In this document: positions 31,556 through 42,066 of the stretch, one piece after another
Position numbering within the stretch: the first letter of the stretch is position 1
How the letters are laid out: every line of letters begins with the position of its first letter
Source of the DNA: Arthonia radiata
Taxonomy: Eukaryota > Ascomycota > Arthoniomycetes > Arthoniales > Arthoniaceae
NCBI GenBank assembly: GCA_002989075.1
Contig: PSQN01000017.1
Coordinates: 1,488,001-1,552,000, forward strand
Length of the DNA: 64,000 nt
Reading direction: 5' to 3'
Made by a program: the position numbers and the translations under genes
The notes under the pieces: generated by a model
The model's input: the letters and a program-made list of their open reading frames with translations, nothing else
The model's database searches: none
What the model was told of the DNA's origin: nothing

Positions 31556-33387
31556 ATGGCCTCCCTTTTCCTTCCTCGTTTCCTTTTCTGTTTCGTATCA
31601 CTCTTATCGCTGGTTGCACCGAGCCATGCGCAGTCCGGTGAGACTCTCTTCGCCTCCTTCGCTTTCGTGCGCACTGGAGAACGGACGCCGCTCCTCGATG
31701 GAAATGAGAATTATACGACGCTCACTCCGTTTGGAGCGGAGCAGATGCTGTCGTTGGGGAATACGGTATGTAACGGATATAAAGAATCCATTCGATATGC
31801 TGGGCTGACAAGTGGATCTAGTTCCGCAACCGATACATCTCACAGAATCAAACTCGTATACAAGGCCTGTCCACCAGCGAGATCAACCAGCTGCAGATGT
31901 ATCTCCTTGCCGATGATACCCAGTACACCATAGCTTCTGCGCAAGCCTTCATGCAGGCACTGTACCCGCCGCACAGTCCCAGTTCTGAAGAGTCGAGTGG
32001 CTTGTCGAATGGAAGCTCGTCACAATATCCATTGAGTGGCTATCAATACCCATGGATCCAAAGTGTCTCTGTTAATGACGCAAGGTCAATCTTTGCGGAT
32101 GGGGCTTCTACTTGCTTGAACTGGCAGAATGAACAGTCGTATTTCACCTCTCCCGGATACCGCGCTACACAGACACAATCGGACGATCTCTACAACAGGG
32201 TTGGACATGCGCTGGGGAATGACGATCTCCCTTCAAGTGCATACCGGTACAACAATGCTTTCGGTGTCTACGACTACGTAAACTACGAATACAATCACAA
32301 TGCAACAGTCAGAAATGCTCTGAATGGCACTGGCGCTTTCTTTGCCCTCGATCATCTTGGTGGCAGCCTCGATCAACTTCGCGCGTATTCGAATGACTAT
32401 CAATGGGGCTTCTACGGCCAGTCTCCAGACAATGGTTCTATCGATACCATCGCTGGTCAGACTTTATCTCTTGCTGTGCTTGCAAGACTCGAGCAAGCCA
32501 TTCGCACTAACGGCAATCAAGCCAAGCTCTCACTGATTTTCGGCGAGTTCCCGGCGATGCTCTCTTTCGCTGCACTAGCTCAACTCCCTGCCGTGAACCA
32601 GAGCTTCTACGGAATGCCGAACTATGCTTCTACGATGGTATTCGAGCTATTCTCCAACAACAGTACAAGTCTAGGTACAACAGACGACGAATCTAATCTG
32701 CGTGTACGCTTCCTGTTCCTCAACGGTACTGACACGATTGACCAGCCAAGGAGTGATACTTTTCTTCAATACGGTCTATTCGGCTCGAATGTCATCGATA
32801 TGAGTTATACGCAATTCTCAACAATCATGAGTGCTGCCGCAATCTCAGACCCCGGGGAATGGTGCGACGTTTGCAACAGCTGGGACGTTGTACCTTTCTG
32901 CATGGCTTACAACTCGACCGCTTGGCAAGCGGCTAACGGCATCTCTTCAATCAATCCCTCACAAACCCGCAACGGCTTTCATGGCGGGCTCAGCCCCACC
33001 CTTGCCGGCGTTGTTGGTGCAGTGGTCACACTCGCGGCTCTGTGCGCCTTCCTTGTCTTTGCCGTCGGTTGCTGTGGGATGACACTTGTTCAGCGTAAGA
33101 GCAAAGCCACCAATACGTCACCAGCAGGAGCCGCAGGCGGACTTGGAGGCTTCAAAGGAGCTCGTAGGTTGGCTAGCGATCCGGACCTAACAAATGTGAG
33201 CCCCGCCAGCCCGAAGGCAAAGAATGGCATCAGCTTTGGCGATGGAGATGACCAAGTGATGGGTAATGAGCGAGTCGGTAGCTGGGAGCTCAAGACTCCA
33301 AAGCGTGCAGCGAGGCCTCGAGATGAGGAGGAAGCATTTGGGTTTGATGGGCTTGGGAAGGAGGTGCATCCTGCTGACCGACTGTGA
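31556..33387 (+). CDS. Histidine-phosphatase-fold membrane protein lacking catalytic residues
   Basis: About 591 residues from exons 31556-31765 and 31822-33387 (56-nt intron, GTATGT...CTAG). A signal peptide (LFCFVSLLSLVAPSHA) leads to a branch-2 histidine phosphatase domain: FAFVRTGERTP at residues 36-46 aligns with the family's RHGxRxP, but the nucleophilic histidine is threonine; LTPFGAEQMLSLGN matches the LTxxGxxQ motif. The late HD proton-donor motif appears to be replaced by GE (SLIFGEFPAML, about residue 311). Several N-glycosylation sites occur. One transmembrane helix (LAGVVGAVVTLAALCAFLVF) is followed by a cytoplasmic tail of about 120 residues. Probably a non-enzymatic surface protein; family placement is good, role unknown. 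Confidence 0.8.
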
Positions 33388-33759
33388 ATGTATTTAAATG
33401 GCATGGTATCAACGATAGAGACGGCATAGTCAATACACAGCGTGATATCCAGAGTATTTGGCTAATTCTATCCTTCATGGACGCTTCACCTATGATGAAG
33501 TGGTTTCATCACGTGATTGAAGATGTTCTTCAATGCGGAACACTCCGACGAGATTTCGCCCCTCGCCAGGACGTCATTCGCCCGAATCTGTTTGCTCCAG
33601 ACGTTACTCACCAACATCAAAGCTTCTCGAACATCCCGCAGACGTGCTTGGAGGCAACGTAGAGCGGCGCACATTGATGATCAAGAAGACAGCAACGTCG
33701 TTGTTGAGAATCCTTGTTTGAACATCTGCATCGTCTCCACTACAGCTCATTCATTCACC
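33388..33759. other. Intergenic spacer
   Basis: About 370 bp with the NMD3 promoter. The NMD3 frame is open upstream to 33517, but the conserved protein start is the ATG at 33760. Nothing else seen. Confidence 0.45.
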
Positions 33760-35307
33760 ATGGCCACCACCATGGACACACTCCCCCTCGCGCCTCCGAC
33801 CCAAGGCGCACCCACAATCCTCTGCTGCGAATGCGGCATCCCCATCGACGGCACCATCGCCGGCGCCATCTGCGAGTCCTGCCTCCGTACAAAAATCGAC
33901 ATCACCAACGGCATCCCCCGCGAGGCCCAAGTCCACACCTGCCGCGACTGCGACCGCTGGCTCTCCCCGCCCATGCAATGGATCACCGCGGCGCCCGAAT
34001 CGCGGGAGCTCCTCGCGCTGTGCCTGCGGAAGCTTCGTGGCCTCAGCAAGACCCGCATTATCGACGCCAGCTTCATCTGGACGGAGCCGCACAGCAGACG
34101 CATAAAGGTGAAGATCACGATACAGCAGGATCATGCGGGCGCGATCGTGCAGCAGACATTCCAGGTCGAGTATGTTGTGCAGAACCATCAGTGTCCGGAC
34201 TGCGCGAAGAGCTTTACACACAATACATGGCGAGCCAACGTGCAGGTCCGGCAAAAGGTCCCGCATAAACGCACGTTCCTGTACCTCGAGCAGCTGATCC
34301 TGAAGATGAACGCGCACCGCGACACGATTAATATCAAAGAGGTCGACAGCGGCATTGACTTCTTCTTCGCGCAGCGTAACAGCGCTGAGAAGTTCGTCGA
34401 CTTCCTCAACAGCGTCGCACCCATTAAAGTGAAGAAATCGCAGCAGCTGATCTCAATGGACATCCACACCTCCACGAAATCCTACAAATTCAACTACTCC
34501 ATCGAGCTCATCCCAGTCTGCAAAGACGACCTCATCGCCATTCCGCTGAAGCTTGCACACCAGATGGGCAATATCTCTCCACTGGCACTTTGCTACCGCA
34601 TTGGCACATCCGTCAACCTCATTGACCCACAAACACTTCAAACAGCCGACCTAAGCACACACATCTACTGGCGCGCGCCCTTCCAGTCGCTCGCAGACGT
34701 CAGACAACTCACAGAATTCGTAATCATGGATATCGAGACGGTCGGGCCCGAAAAAGGCCGTTTCGCCCTCGCGGACGCGACGATACGGCGTGCCGCGGAC
34801 TTCGGCGTGAACGACGAGGAGTACACCGTGCGCACACATCTAGGCCATCTGTTACATCCAGGCGACACAGCGCTCGGCTATTTCCTCACCGGCGCGAATT
34901 TCAACAACGCACAGCTCGACGCCATCCAAGAGAGCTCGAAATACAGCGCGATGATACCGGATGTGGTATTAGTCAAGAAGTCGTACCCCAAGCGCAAGAA
35001 GCCGAAGACTCGGAACTGGAAGCTCAAGAGGATGGCGAGGGAGGACGGGCAGGAGCAGGGGCCGCGGAAGGGGATGGAGCGCGCGGGCGAGGAGGCGGAT
35101 TATGAGATGTTCTTGCGGGATGTGGAGGAGGATGAGGAGTTGAGGCAGGCGGTGGATCTTTATAAAGCGCAGAGGGCGAAGGAGATGGAGGCGGGGGCGA
35201 TGGATGGGGTGGAAGGAGGGAGTGAGGACGGGGATGATGAGGGGTTGACGATTCCGATGGAGCAGCTTAGAGAGGAGATGGAGGATTTGAGGATGGGGGA
35301 CGCGTGA
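33760..35307 (+). CDS. NMD3: 60S ribosomal subunit export adaptor Nmd3
   Basis: 515 residues, single exon. Nmd3 binds the nascent 60S subunit in the nucleus and links it to the exportin Crm1. The N-terminal zinc-binding region shows CCECGIPIDG, CESCLRTKIDIT, HTCRDCDRWL and HQCPDCAKSFTHNTW, i.e. four C-x2-C pairs. The central domains carry RKLRGLSKTRIIDASFIWTE, HKRTFLYLEQLILKMNAH and EVDSGIDFFFAQRNSAEKFV. The C terminus has basic KKSYPKRKKPK (nuclear import) and a leucine-spaced acidic end (IPMEQLREEMEDLRM) that fits a Crm1-type export signal. Although the frame is open further upstream, ATG 33760 (CACCATGGCC) is preferred. Confidence 0.95.
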   Translation: MATTMDTLPLAPPTQGAPTILCCECGIPIDGTIAGAICESCLRTKIDITNGIPREAQVHTCRDCDRWLSPPMQWITAAPESRELLALCLRKLRGLSKTRIIDASFIWTEPHSRRIKVKITIQQDHAGAIVQQTFQVEYVVQNHQCPDCAKSFTHNTWRANVQVRQKVPHKRTFLYLEQLILKMNAHRDTINIKEVDSGIDFFFAQRNSAEKFVDFLNSVAPIKVKKSQQLISMDIHTSTKSYKFNYSIELIPVCKDDLIAIPLKLAHQMGNISPLALCYRIGTSVNLIDPQTLQTADLSTHIYWRAPFQSLADVRQLTEFVIMDIETVGPEKGRFALADATIRRAADFGVNDEEYTVRTHLGHLLHPGDTALGYFLTGANFNNAQLDAIQESSKYSAMIPDVVLVKKSYPKRKKPKTRNWKLKRMAREDGQEQGPRKGMERAGEEADYEMFLRDVEEDEELRQAVDLYKAQRAKEMEAGAMDGVEGGSEDGDDEGLTIPMEQLREEMEDLRMGDA

Positions 35308-35629
35308 GGAATGGTGACGCGAACTGGTGATGTGACTGTGGTCATACGAAGGACAGCGGCTGTCCACACCACGAGCGGCGTTCAGATTGTATGAGGCAGA
35401 TCATGTTAATGATAGATAGTCTTCTCTGTCCAAGTACAAGATAGCATAGCGTCGCACATGGGACACTGCCCACTTCAAGGCAGGTGGTGAATGATAACCC
35501 TTACAACGGTGTTCAACTCGGCTATGAACTCGAGTACACGAGGCTTCGCTGGCGCCAGACGCTCGATCACAACGTCATGCAACGCTATGCATAACAAGAC
35601 CATGCTTTACGCTCTCCTTACCTCAAAAC
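35308..35629. other. Convergent intergenic spacer
   Basis: About 320 bp between the stops of NMD3 and CEF1; two 3' UTRs expected. No feature recognised. Confidence 0.4.
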
Positions 35630-37963
35630 TCACGCCTTGCCCTTCCCTTTGTCCCTAGTCGCCTCACCCAAACTCTCCAACTCCTCCATCAACGCCCTAT
35701 ACTCCTCCTGCGCCCCTCGCTCTCTCCTAAGCACAACCTGCAACTCCTCCCTCATCGCCTCCAATCTACCCTCAACGGCCGCATCCTCCATAACCTTTGC
35801 AAACTCCTTCGTCCTCACCTCCACCCTCCCTCTCTCCAACACCTCCGCAGCCTCCCCAATCTTTCCCCGTAACACCTTGCTCCTGGCCTGATACCCACCC
35901 AGCGTCTTCGCCAGCTTCTTCTCAACCCCATTGGCCGCAACAGCCGTATTCGTCATACTCTCCTCCACCTGCTCGAAATGCGCATTCAACTGTTCCTCAC
36001 TCGCCGTATCTACAAACCGCGCGATCGCATCACCAGCGTGCGCTTCCTCCCACAGCCGCGTCAGCTGCCGCACCTTCTCATCCCGATTCGGCACCATACT
36101 ACTCTCCAACGCGATCTCCGCCCGCGCGTCCGCAAGCTCTTTATCCGTGAAGCGCTCCAATTGAGGCACAGCGCCCGCGTCCGCAAGATTCTCACTCCCA
36201 CCGAACTTCCGCGCGTCATTTGCGACGAGCACGACCGCCTCTCGCAACACGGCGAGTTCAGCGGGGTCGCCGACGTCCGGAATCGCATCCAGCATTTTCT
36301 CTGCGTCAACGAAGGCGGGTCGTGGTAAGCCTCGCTGTATGACCTGCGTCTGGCGAAGACGCTCTTTCCGTGCGTTCTCGGCGAGGAAGGCGGCGTGACG
36401 TGCGTCGCGGATTGCGGCATCTTCTTCGCGCTGGGCTTCCGTGGCAGGACTAGACTCAGCTTCTTCATCAGGAAGTTCGAGCTCGAAGTCTACAGCTTTG
36501 GGTTGGGGGAGCGCGCCAAGTTTGGCGGCGAAGGCGGAGCGCGTGCCCCGCTGGGCGAGCTTCATTTCGCGTGGGGTGGAGGCGATGGAGGATGAGGGTG
36601 TTTGGTTGAGGCGAAAGGAGTCGCGGGGAGTTCGCATTGGTGTGGCGCCCGGGCCGCGGGGCGTGCCTGCGACATCGACTTGTCGTAGAGGGGTGGCGAG
36701 GGGATTGGGAGTAGCGGCTACATTCTTTGAGGGCGTGGCGCCTTCGTAGCCAGTTGTGGATGCGCCTGGCTCGTCAACATCGGGATTTTCGCCGCCGAGG
36801 AGAGCAGACTGCGTATCCGTGCGGAGTCGCGCGTTGCGGATCTCGTTGGCAATGCGGTCATCTTCTTGCTGTACTTGCGGGGTGCGGATGGGTGTTGCGT
36901 CGATGACGCTGGACTGGGCATAGTCGCCCGCCATGGAGTCGTCGGAGGCGCCCTGGCCGGCCATGCCCATCTTGACAATACTCTCGAGCTCGGTCTCGCC
37001 GACTTGTGGCGCTGGCAGGTTCAGTGGGCGGCGTTTCGATTGACGCTCCGCTTCACGGATCTTTTGCATCTGTCCTGCTTTCGCAGCGGCAGCAAAGGTG
37101 TTGGAGCCTTGCTTGTCACTTTTTCGACGCTTGTGATTGTCGCCGTCCTGATCTTGGTCTTTGTTATCCTGCTTACGCTTGTTGGCAAGCTGCTGGCGGC
37201 GAGGATCAAATGCTTCCCGCGCACGCTCGTTCTCGGCCATTTCATCCTGAGTATCGAAGAAGCCTGCTGCTGGGGCCTTCTCAAAAGGGATGTCGGCATT
37301 GTAATCCATCTGGCCGGCCTTGCGGTTGTTGATCTTGATATTGATGCCAGCAGTCTTCAGTTCTCGGCGCTTTTGGAGGAGAGCGAGCCGTCTGGATTCC
37401 TCAAGCTGCCGCTCGCGAGCCTTCCGCTTGGCTTTCTTGCCCTTTGTGTTCGCCAGACGAGCCCGAGCCTCTGACAGCATCTCCTTCTCGTCTTCGTCCA
37501 TGTCGATCGTGTCCGGTAGCGCAGGCTTGTTCTCAGGGTCCGGATCTTCCTCCCCAGGCCGCAGTCGGCGAACATCGTCTGCATTGGGTGCTTGTGACTC
37601 TCCACCCTCAGGGCCCATCAACCCCAGGTCATCGCTCTCCCTCTTCTCTGCATCATCCAAAAGCTTTTGATATCGCTGCAGACACTGCTGGGCAGTGCGC
37701 CCCACCATCGGTGCCAGTGTCCGCCATTGCGTGGGCATCAATTTGGCTAGATGTAACAACTTCTCGTCTTCCTCCTTTGACCACTCGACCTTGCGGATTG
37801 CCGGGTCCAACCATTCTTGCCATCTTGCTTTGCACTGCTTTGCGGACTTGCGCGCGAGCAGAGATGACACACGTGCCCACTGGTTCAGGCCGTACTTGCT
37901 AACGCTGGCTTTGAGGATCTCGTCTTCGATATTGGTCCACTGGCCGCCTTTGACGGTCGTCAT
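35630..37963 (-). CDS. CEF1: Pre-mRNA splicing factor Cef1/Cdc5
   Basis: 777 residues, single exon. Cef1/Cdc5 is a core member of the NineTeen (Prp19) complex in the spliceosome. Two N-terminal Myb repeats are plain: GGQWTNIEDEILKASVSKYG with QWARVSSLLARKSAKQCKAR, then VEWSKEEDEKLLHLAKLMPT and RTLAPMVGRTAQQCLQRYQ. Next come the conserved EARARLANTKGKKAKRKAR and GINIKINNRKAGQMDYNADI segments, a threonine/proline-rich centre (TPLRQVDVAGTPRGPGATP), and a C-terminal coiled-coil with HAGDAI and Glu/Arg-rich helices that bind other complex members. The frame continues upstream to 38047, but the conserved MTTVKGGQW start is at 37963. Confidence 0.95.
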   Translation of the reverse strand: MTTVKGGQWTNIEDEILKASVSKYGLNQWARVSSLLARKSAKQCKARWQEWLDPAIRKVEWSKEEDEKLLHLAKLMPTQWRTLAPMVGRTAQQCLQRYQKLLDDAEKRESDDLGLMGPEGGESQAPNADDVRRLRPGEEDPDPENKPALPDTIDMDEDEKEMLSEARARLANTKGKKAKRKARERQLEESRRLALLQKRRELKTAGINIKINNRKAGQMDYNADIPFEKAPAAGFFDTQDEMAENERAREAFDPRRQQLANKRKQDNKDQDQDGDNHKRRKSDKQGSNTFAAAAKAGQMQKIREAERQSKRRPLNLPAPQVGETELESIVKMGMAGQGASDDSMAGDYAQSSVIDATPIRTPQVQQEDDRIANEIRNARLRTDTQSALLGGENPDVDEPGASTTGYEGATPSKNVAATPNPLATPLRQVDVAGTPRGPGATPMRTPRDSFRLNQTPSSSIASTPREMKLAQRGTRSAFAAKLGALPQPKAVDFELELPDEEAESSPATEAQREEDAAIRDARHAAFLAENARKERLRQTQVIQRGLPRPAFVDAEKMLDAIPDVGDPAELAVLREAVVLVANDARKFGGSENLADAGAVPQLERFTDKELADARAEIALESSMVPNRDEKVRQLTRLWEEAHAGDAIARFVDTASEEQLNAHFEQVEESMTNTAVAANGVEKKLAKTLGGYQARSKVLRGKIGEAAEVLERGRVEVRTKEFAKVMEDAAVEGRLEAMREELQVVLRRERGAQEEYRALMEELESLGEATRDKGKGKA

Positions 37964-39102
37964 GACGAGTGTAGATTTAAGAAGGAGATTACCGCAGCAA
38001 GGGTAGTCACAGCAGCTGTATGCGGATGTTGAATCAGAGTGGTGCAATCAAATCGGAAAGGACGAACAAATTCGAGGTTGATTGCGGGGTCTGTCAGAGC
38101 TATCGTGACACTAATTTTCCGTTCTTGCAACATATGCAGTTGTCAGAAATAGTGAGGGTCCGAACTCCCATGTCACTCTTTTAAGACCTTTCCATTTGCC
38201 TGCACCTTCCCATTACCTCCATCACCTCCACCACATCCAGTGCCAAATTCATATCGGTGCTGTCGCCCTCGCACAGTCTTTTCGATGTTAAATATATGAT
38301 TTTCTAGCTATTCTCCCTCTGTCTAGCCATTTTCGCTGAACACTTTGGCGCAGTCAGATCGCCTAAGTGTCCATTGCGTTGCTTGACTTCTTGCCAGGAA
38401 CAAGTTAAATTCGGCCAAGCTCCTTCAGCACCACGCACTGAGGGATCTACTGCCTGTGAGAAGCTACATATGCCCTATCGTTTTGTAGTCAGAAGCTATA
38501 AGCACATAATGACTGAAGCCTTCGGGATGGCAAAGTTATATGCGCGATCGTCTGCTTGGACGGACTATAGTTTCATTCAATATCTGCCCCGTAACAACGC
38601 CAGATCTCAAGTATCTCCGTGGTTCGCCTTTTCTTCTTCAGAACGTGGCAATTTTTGGCTTGGAAGAGCACTTCCCACGCCGCTTCAAGGAATCTAGAAC
38701 AGCATCTATAATGGAAGCGACTGTTGACAAAAGCACCGACCTTACAGGTGGTGATTGACAAATTCTACTTGTATGTTCATCGGCTTTGGGGAAATTTCTC
38801 TGTAAGAATGTCCATATAACCTTTGGTCGGCTCGATATGCGCCAATTACGGCTCTCAAAGTTCTGCGAAGTATTGCAGTTGCAGATTGGTCGGTGACACC
38901 TCGTCCGCTCCTGGAATCAAGACCAAGACCGGAATTGGACTCAAGTGTTTCCACAGATCAAATGGCTGCCAACAGAACAGCCGATAGTAAGTCCGAATCG
39001 TTGGGCGATTCTTGAAATCGGGACGTGCGTTCTTTCAAAGGTATAATAAATGGATGACACTTTCCGTTCTAATTTTGACAAGATGCGAATTGCTTAGAGA
39101 CG
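37964..39102. other. Intergenic spacer
   Basis: About 1.1 kb between two minus-strand genes. AT content rises after 38260. Frames of up to 107 codons (38374-38697) show no family features. This marks the change from the dense housekeeping block to gene-poor sequence. Confidence 0.45.
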
Positions 39103-40535
39103 TCAAAGCTCATGCTTCTTGTTCACATTCCGCAAGCGACTGTAAACGTTCCTTTCAAATGTGCGTGCTAAATGCAGTGAGATGTCATCGCCCGGCGGCT
39201 CTAGTTGGGAGAAATACAGGCCACAAAGGCCTGCGGCACGGTCGATGAACTACATGGGAAATTGTGAGTGCGCAGTTAGATCGACCGAGCGTATGGTTGC
39301 TTCAACTTACCCAAAACACATTCGGCAGGCCGCTCCAGAAGACCGTTCCTTTCCTTCGCCACATACCGTCTTCATCGAGATCCTCCAGGAGGACGGCTCC
39401 CACAAGAGAGTAATCTCTCTTCGCGCCTATCGGCAATAGTCCCCCCATCTTTGCATTCATCTCTGTACTCGCATACAAAGACATCATTTGTTTCTGGCTC
39501 ATTGTGCTCAGCTGCGGTTCGAACATCAATTCGACCGTCTGCGGTTGCAAAAGCTTGCCGTCGTTGACTAAGAGACTCCACATGACTTTCATGAAAGCCT
39601 CCGGCGTCGTAAAGATTCCCTGGCCACCAAAGTCGTCCACAAGATCTTGGTGCCAGAATGCTTCATCTTTGGGCTTGAGCAGGCCCTTGTCGTCGCGCAC
39701 GCTCATGTCCGCCCGCCGTTCGACCATGTCCTGGCGGGTTTGCAACTTGAATGTCATATCCCGTATGGACATAGGGGCGCAGATGTTGTGCTGCACGTAT
39801 TTTTCGAGCTTCATTCCGGTGGCCTGCTCCACCATGCGACCCACCCAATCTATCCCAGGCCCATAACTCCAGCCCGCGCCTGGGTCGTAAACAAGAGGAT
39901 GATGGTAACGATCTTTGAGGTAATGTGTATCAGGAAGGCAAGGCTCGTTGCGTGATTGGCGATACGCAACGAGATGAGGATGCATGACGTCGTAGCAGAA
40001 GCCGGAGCTATGTGAGAGTAGGTGGCGAAGAGTCAGCTTCGTACGAAGCGGCCTCAATATGGGCTTGCCGTCTTCTTGTACATGGTCAATGACCGTCAAA
40101 CCGTACAGTTCTGAGTCCGGGTCGAGGACGTCGTCATTGAGTGAAAGTGTGCCGCGCTCTACACACTGCATTGCTGCAATCGACGTAATGAGCTTGCTGG
40201 CGCTAGCTATCCCGCAAACTGTATCGAGCTGCATTGGCTGATGAGCCTTGACGCCTGCAACACCACCCGCGCCGTAGCATTCAGCGTAGTCAACGCGGCC
40301 TGTCCAAAGTGGGTGTTAGACGGCCACACGCCAAGCTCTTGTCAAGACAGCCAGCTCTTGAGACACGACACCGGTTGCGTAAGAAGGATAAAGCACAGAG
40401 CGAGGATGAGACAAGTAACTTAGACTCACGAGGAGACTTTCTATATCCGCTGATTCACGTACCTGTGACATCTTTAGCTAACATGGCGACTCCCGGAATC
40501 TGGCCATTTTGAACAGCAAGTTTTACAGCCTCCAT
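39103..40535 (-). CDS. Serine beta-lactamase-fold hydrolase/transesterase (LovD-like)
   Basis: About 402 residues from minus-strand exons 40535-40463, 40299-39311, 39249-39103. The short first exon gives MEAVKLAVQNGQIPGVAML, the usual opening of the S12/class C fold; the third gives FIDRAAGLCGLYFSQLEPPG, matching the family end, so all three exons are supported. Catalytic motifs: SASK (S-x-x-K) in GIASASKLITSIA at about residue 55, SHSSGF after it, and the tyrosine in WSYGPGIDWVG. The set serves as esterases or acyltransferases in fungi, including LovD of lovastatin synthesis, usually cytosolic. Substrate unknown. The first intron is 163 nt, longer than most here. Confidence 0.87.
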
Positions 40536-41661
40536 TGTCGGCTACCTAACATGCTGATGCGCAGCGTGTCTGGTGGTACAATTTGCGGCTCTTGGGGACA
40601 GTGGGCGGGCGTACGTTGAGCAGACACGCAGAGCAATGATTGATGTCCTTACTTCACTGATGAGCGAAAGGGCCTATCCGAGAACTTGCTTGACTTCAGT
40701 AGCATCTTGGACGCAGACATGTGCTTAGGACCGGCTCTTTTGCGTTTTGGGTGATGTGCACAGTAAGCCTGCAACACTAGGGCTACGTGACTCTCGTTTG
40801 CGGTGAGACAGTCAGCATGGTAGCTTGCCGGGTCGCGGAACAGTCTCCGCTCAGGGTCCCTGTGGCACTCCACCACCTCCTGCGGTGCCTGGCTGAGAGT
40901 GGAGACGTTGGCATCTTTCAATTGCTGCTACCAACTGACAGCGGGGCTGCCCACATGCGTGATCGGCAAAGATCAACAAGCATGCATGCGGCGGCGACTG
41001 GGGGCCATGAGCAGATCGTTGAACACCGGTCGCGGTGTCTAGCGAATAAGAGATAGTCTTATCGTGCATGGAAAGCCCATGATCAGCATGTGTTGAAACA
41101 CGGTGACACCGTAAATTGTAGCAGTTGTATTGTTTCCCTTGTCGACATTGCAGCAGAGCAGGACATGCAGTGGCGCGGCGCGGAGCTCCTGAAAGCTTGG
41201 CGAACGGGTCGGGACGATCCTGAGTGCCAAGTCTTTCCACCGTTGCGAAACGTCCACTATTTGACCACTGCCAGCCAGTCCGTAGCCAGCTTGCAGGTAA
41301 GGATGCTCGACCATGTGAGAACAATCTGCTGCTTGAATAATCTTTGATTCGAACAGCTGTTACCAAGCATGGGCCGTTCTATTGCGTCCCTATCTTGGCA
41401 TGCATTCAGAGCGGAATGACCACACCATCATGCGCCCTCTCCTACTGTACATCCACCCGACGCGTCAGGTTCGGTCGCACAATTGCGTTGCAGGCAAATA
41501 CTCCCACATACACCTCTTCGCTTTCAGCGGGTGCTGCTCCTCCAGCTACCGGTAAATTCGCGTCCTGTAAATACTGGCCCTTTCGTCCAAACCTTTTGGT
41601 TGCTCCATGCTCGATAGTAGCCCCATTATTCATGATTAGAATTGCACCTCAATGATAAGCT
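40536..41661. other. Gene-poor accessory stretch
   Basis: About 1.1 kb. Overlapping open frames on the minus strand (40649-40921, 40851-41366, 41039-41314) have no recognisable family and could be remnants. Nothing in them can be assigned. Confidence 0.35.
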
Positions 41662-42006
41662 TTGGCGCACTCGATCATGGGTGATGTGTGGAGTCAGACG
41701 TTCTCGTCTCATCCTACGTTGCCTGAAAAGAATTGTCCACCCCTTGACGGCAAGATCATTATCGTGATAATGGTGAGGCTATTCCTGAAGCTCCCAATCA
41801 AAGGGACTTATACAATGCTGCATGCTGGCTTGTCCGAAGAGGTGAATGAGTCACGCAATGGCGGCTTCATTGTGCCGTTCGGGAAGTTCCATCCCAAGCC
41901 ACGTGAGGACGTTCTGGCAAGTTTGATGACGCGGGAGGGGGAAGAAACCGGATTAGCAATGCAGCTGTGGGAGTGGTGTGTGGGGAAATGCAGAGAATAC
42001 ATGTGA
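41662..42006 (+). pseudogene. Short-chain dehydrogenase relic with deleted core
   Basis: An open frame of 114 codons whose two ends match opposite ends of a retinol-dehydrogenase-like SDR of about 320 residues. The start (FSSHPTLPEKNCPPLDGKII followed by IV) is the family's N terminus leading into the first beta strand; the end (TYTMLHAGLSEEVNESRNGG, then FIVPFGKFHPKPREDV) is the family's C-terminal portion. The dinucleotide-binding TGxxxGxG loop, the catalytic YxxxK and roughly 200 residues between are missing. It therefore cannot be an active SDR. The frame is still open, so the deletion may be recent, or the relic may be expressed by chance. Confidence 0.7.
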
Positions 42007-42066
42007 CATGTGGTCCATGCTTTCTCAGCTCTCATCAGAAGACTTTTTTGGTGTTCGCCGTCTCTG

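Noticed and set aside
33714-34268. Long histidine/arginine/proline-rich frame on the plus strand and a matching minus-strand frame
   Set aside because: Both lie wholly within NMD3 in other frames; composition is what the GC-rich coding sequence gives when shifted.
36866-37474. Hydrophobic 202-codon frame opposite CEF1
   Set aside because: Looks like a membrane protein but is the antisense of charged coiled-coil codons in CEF1.
40649-41366. Three overlapping minus-strand frames
   Set aside because: No family recognised and they overlap each other in different frames; could be debris but not supportable as a gene.
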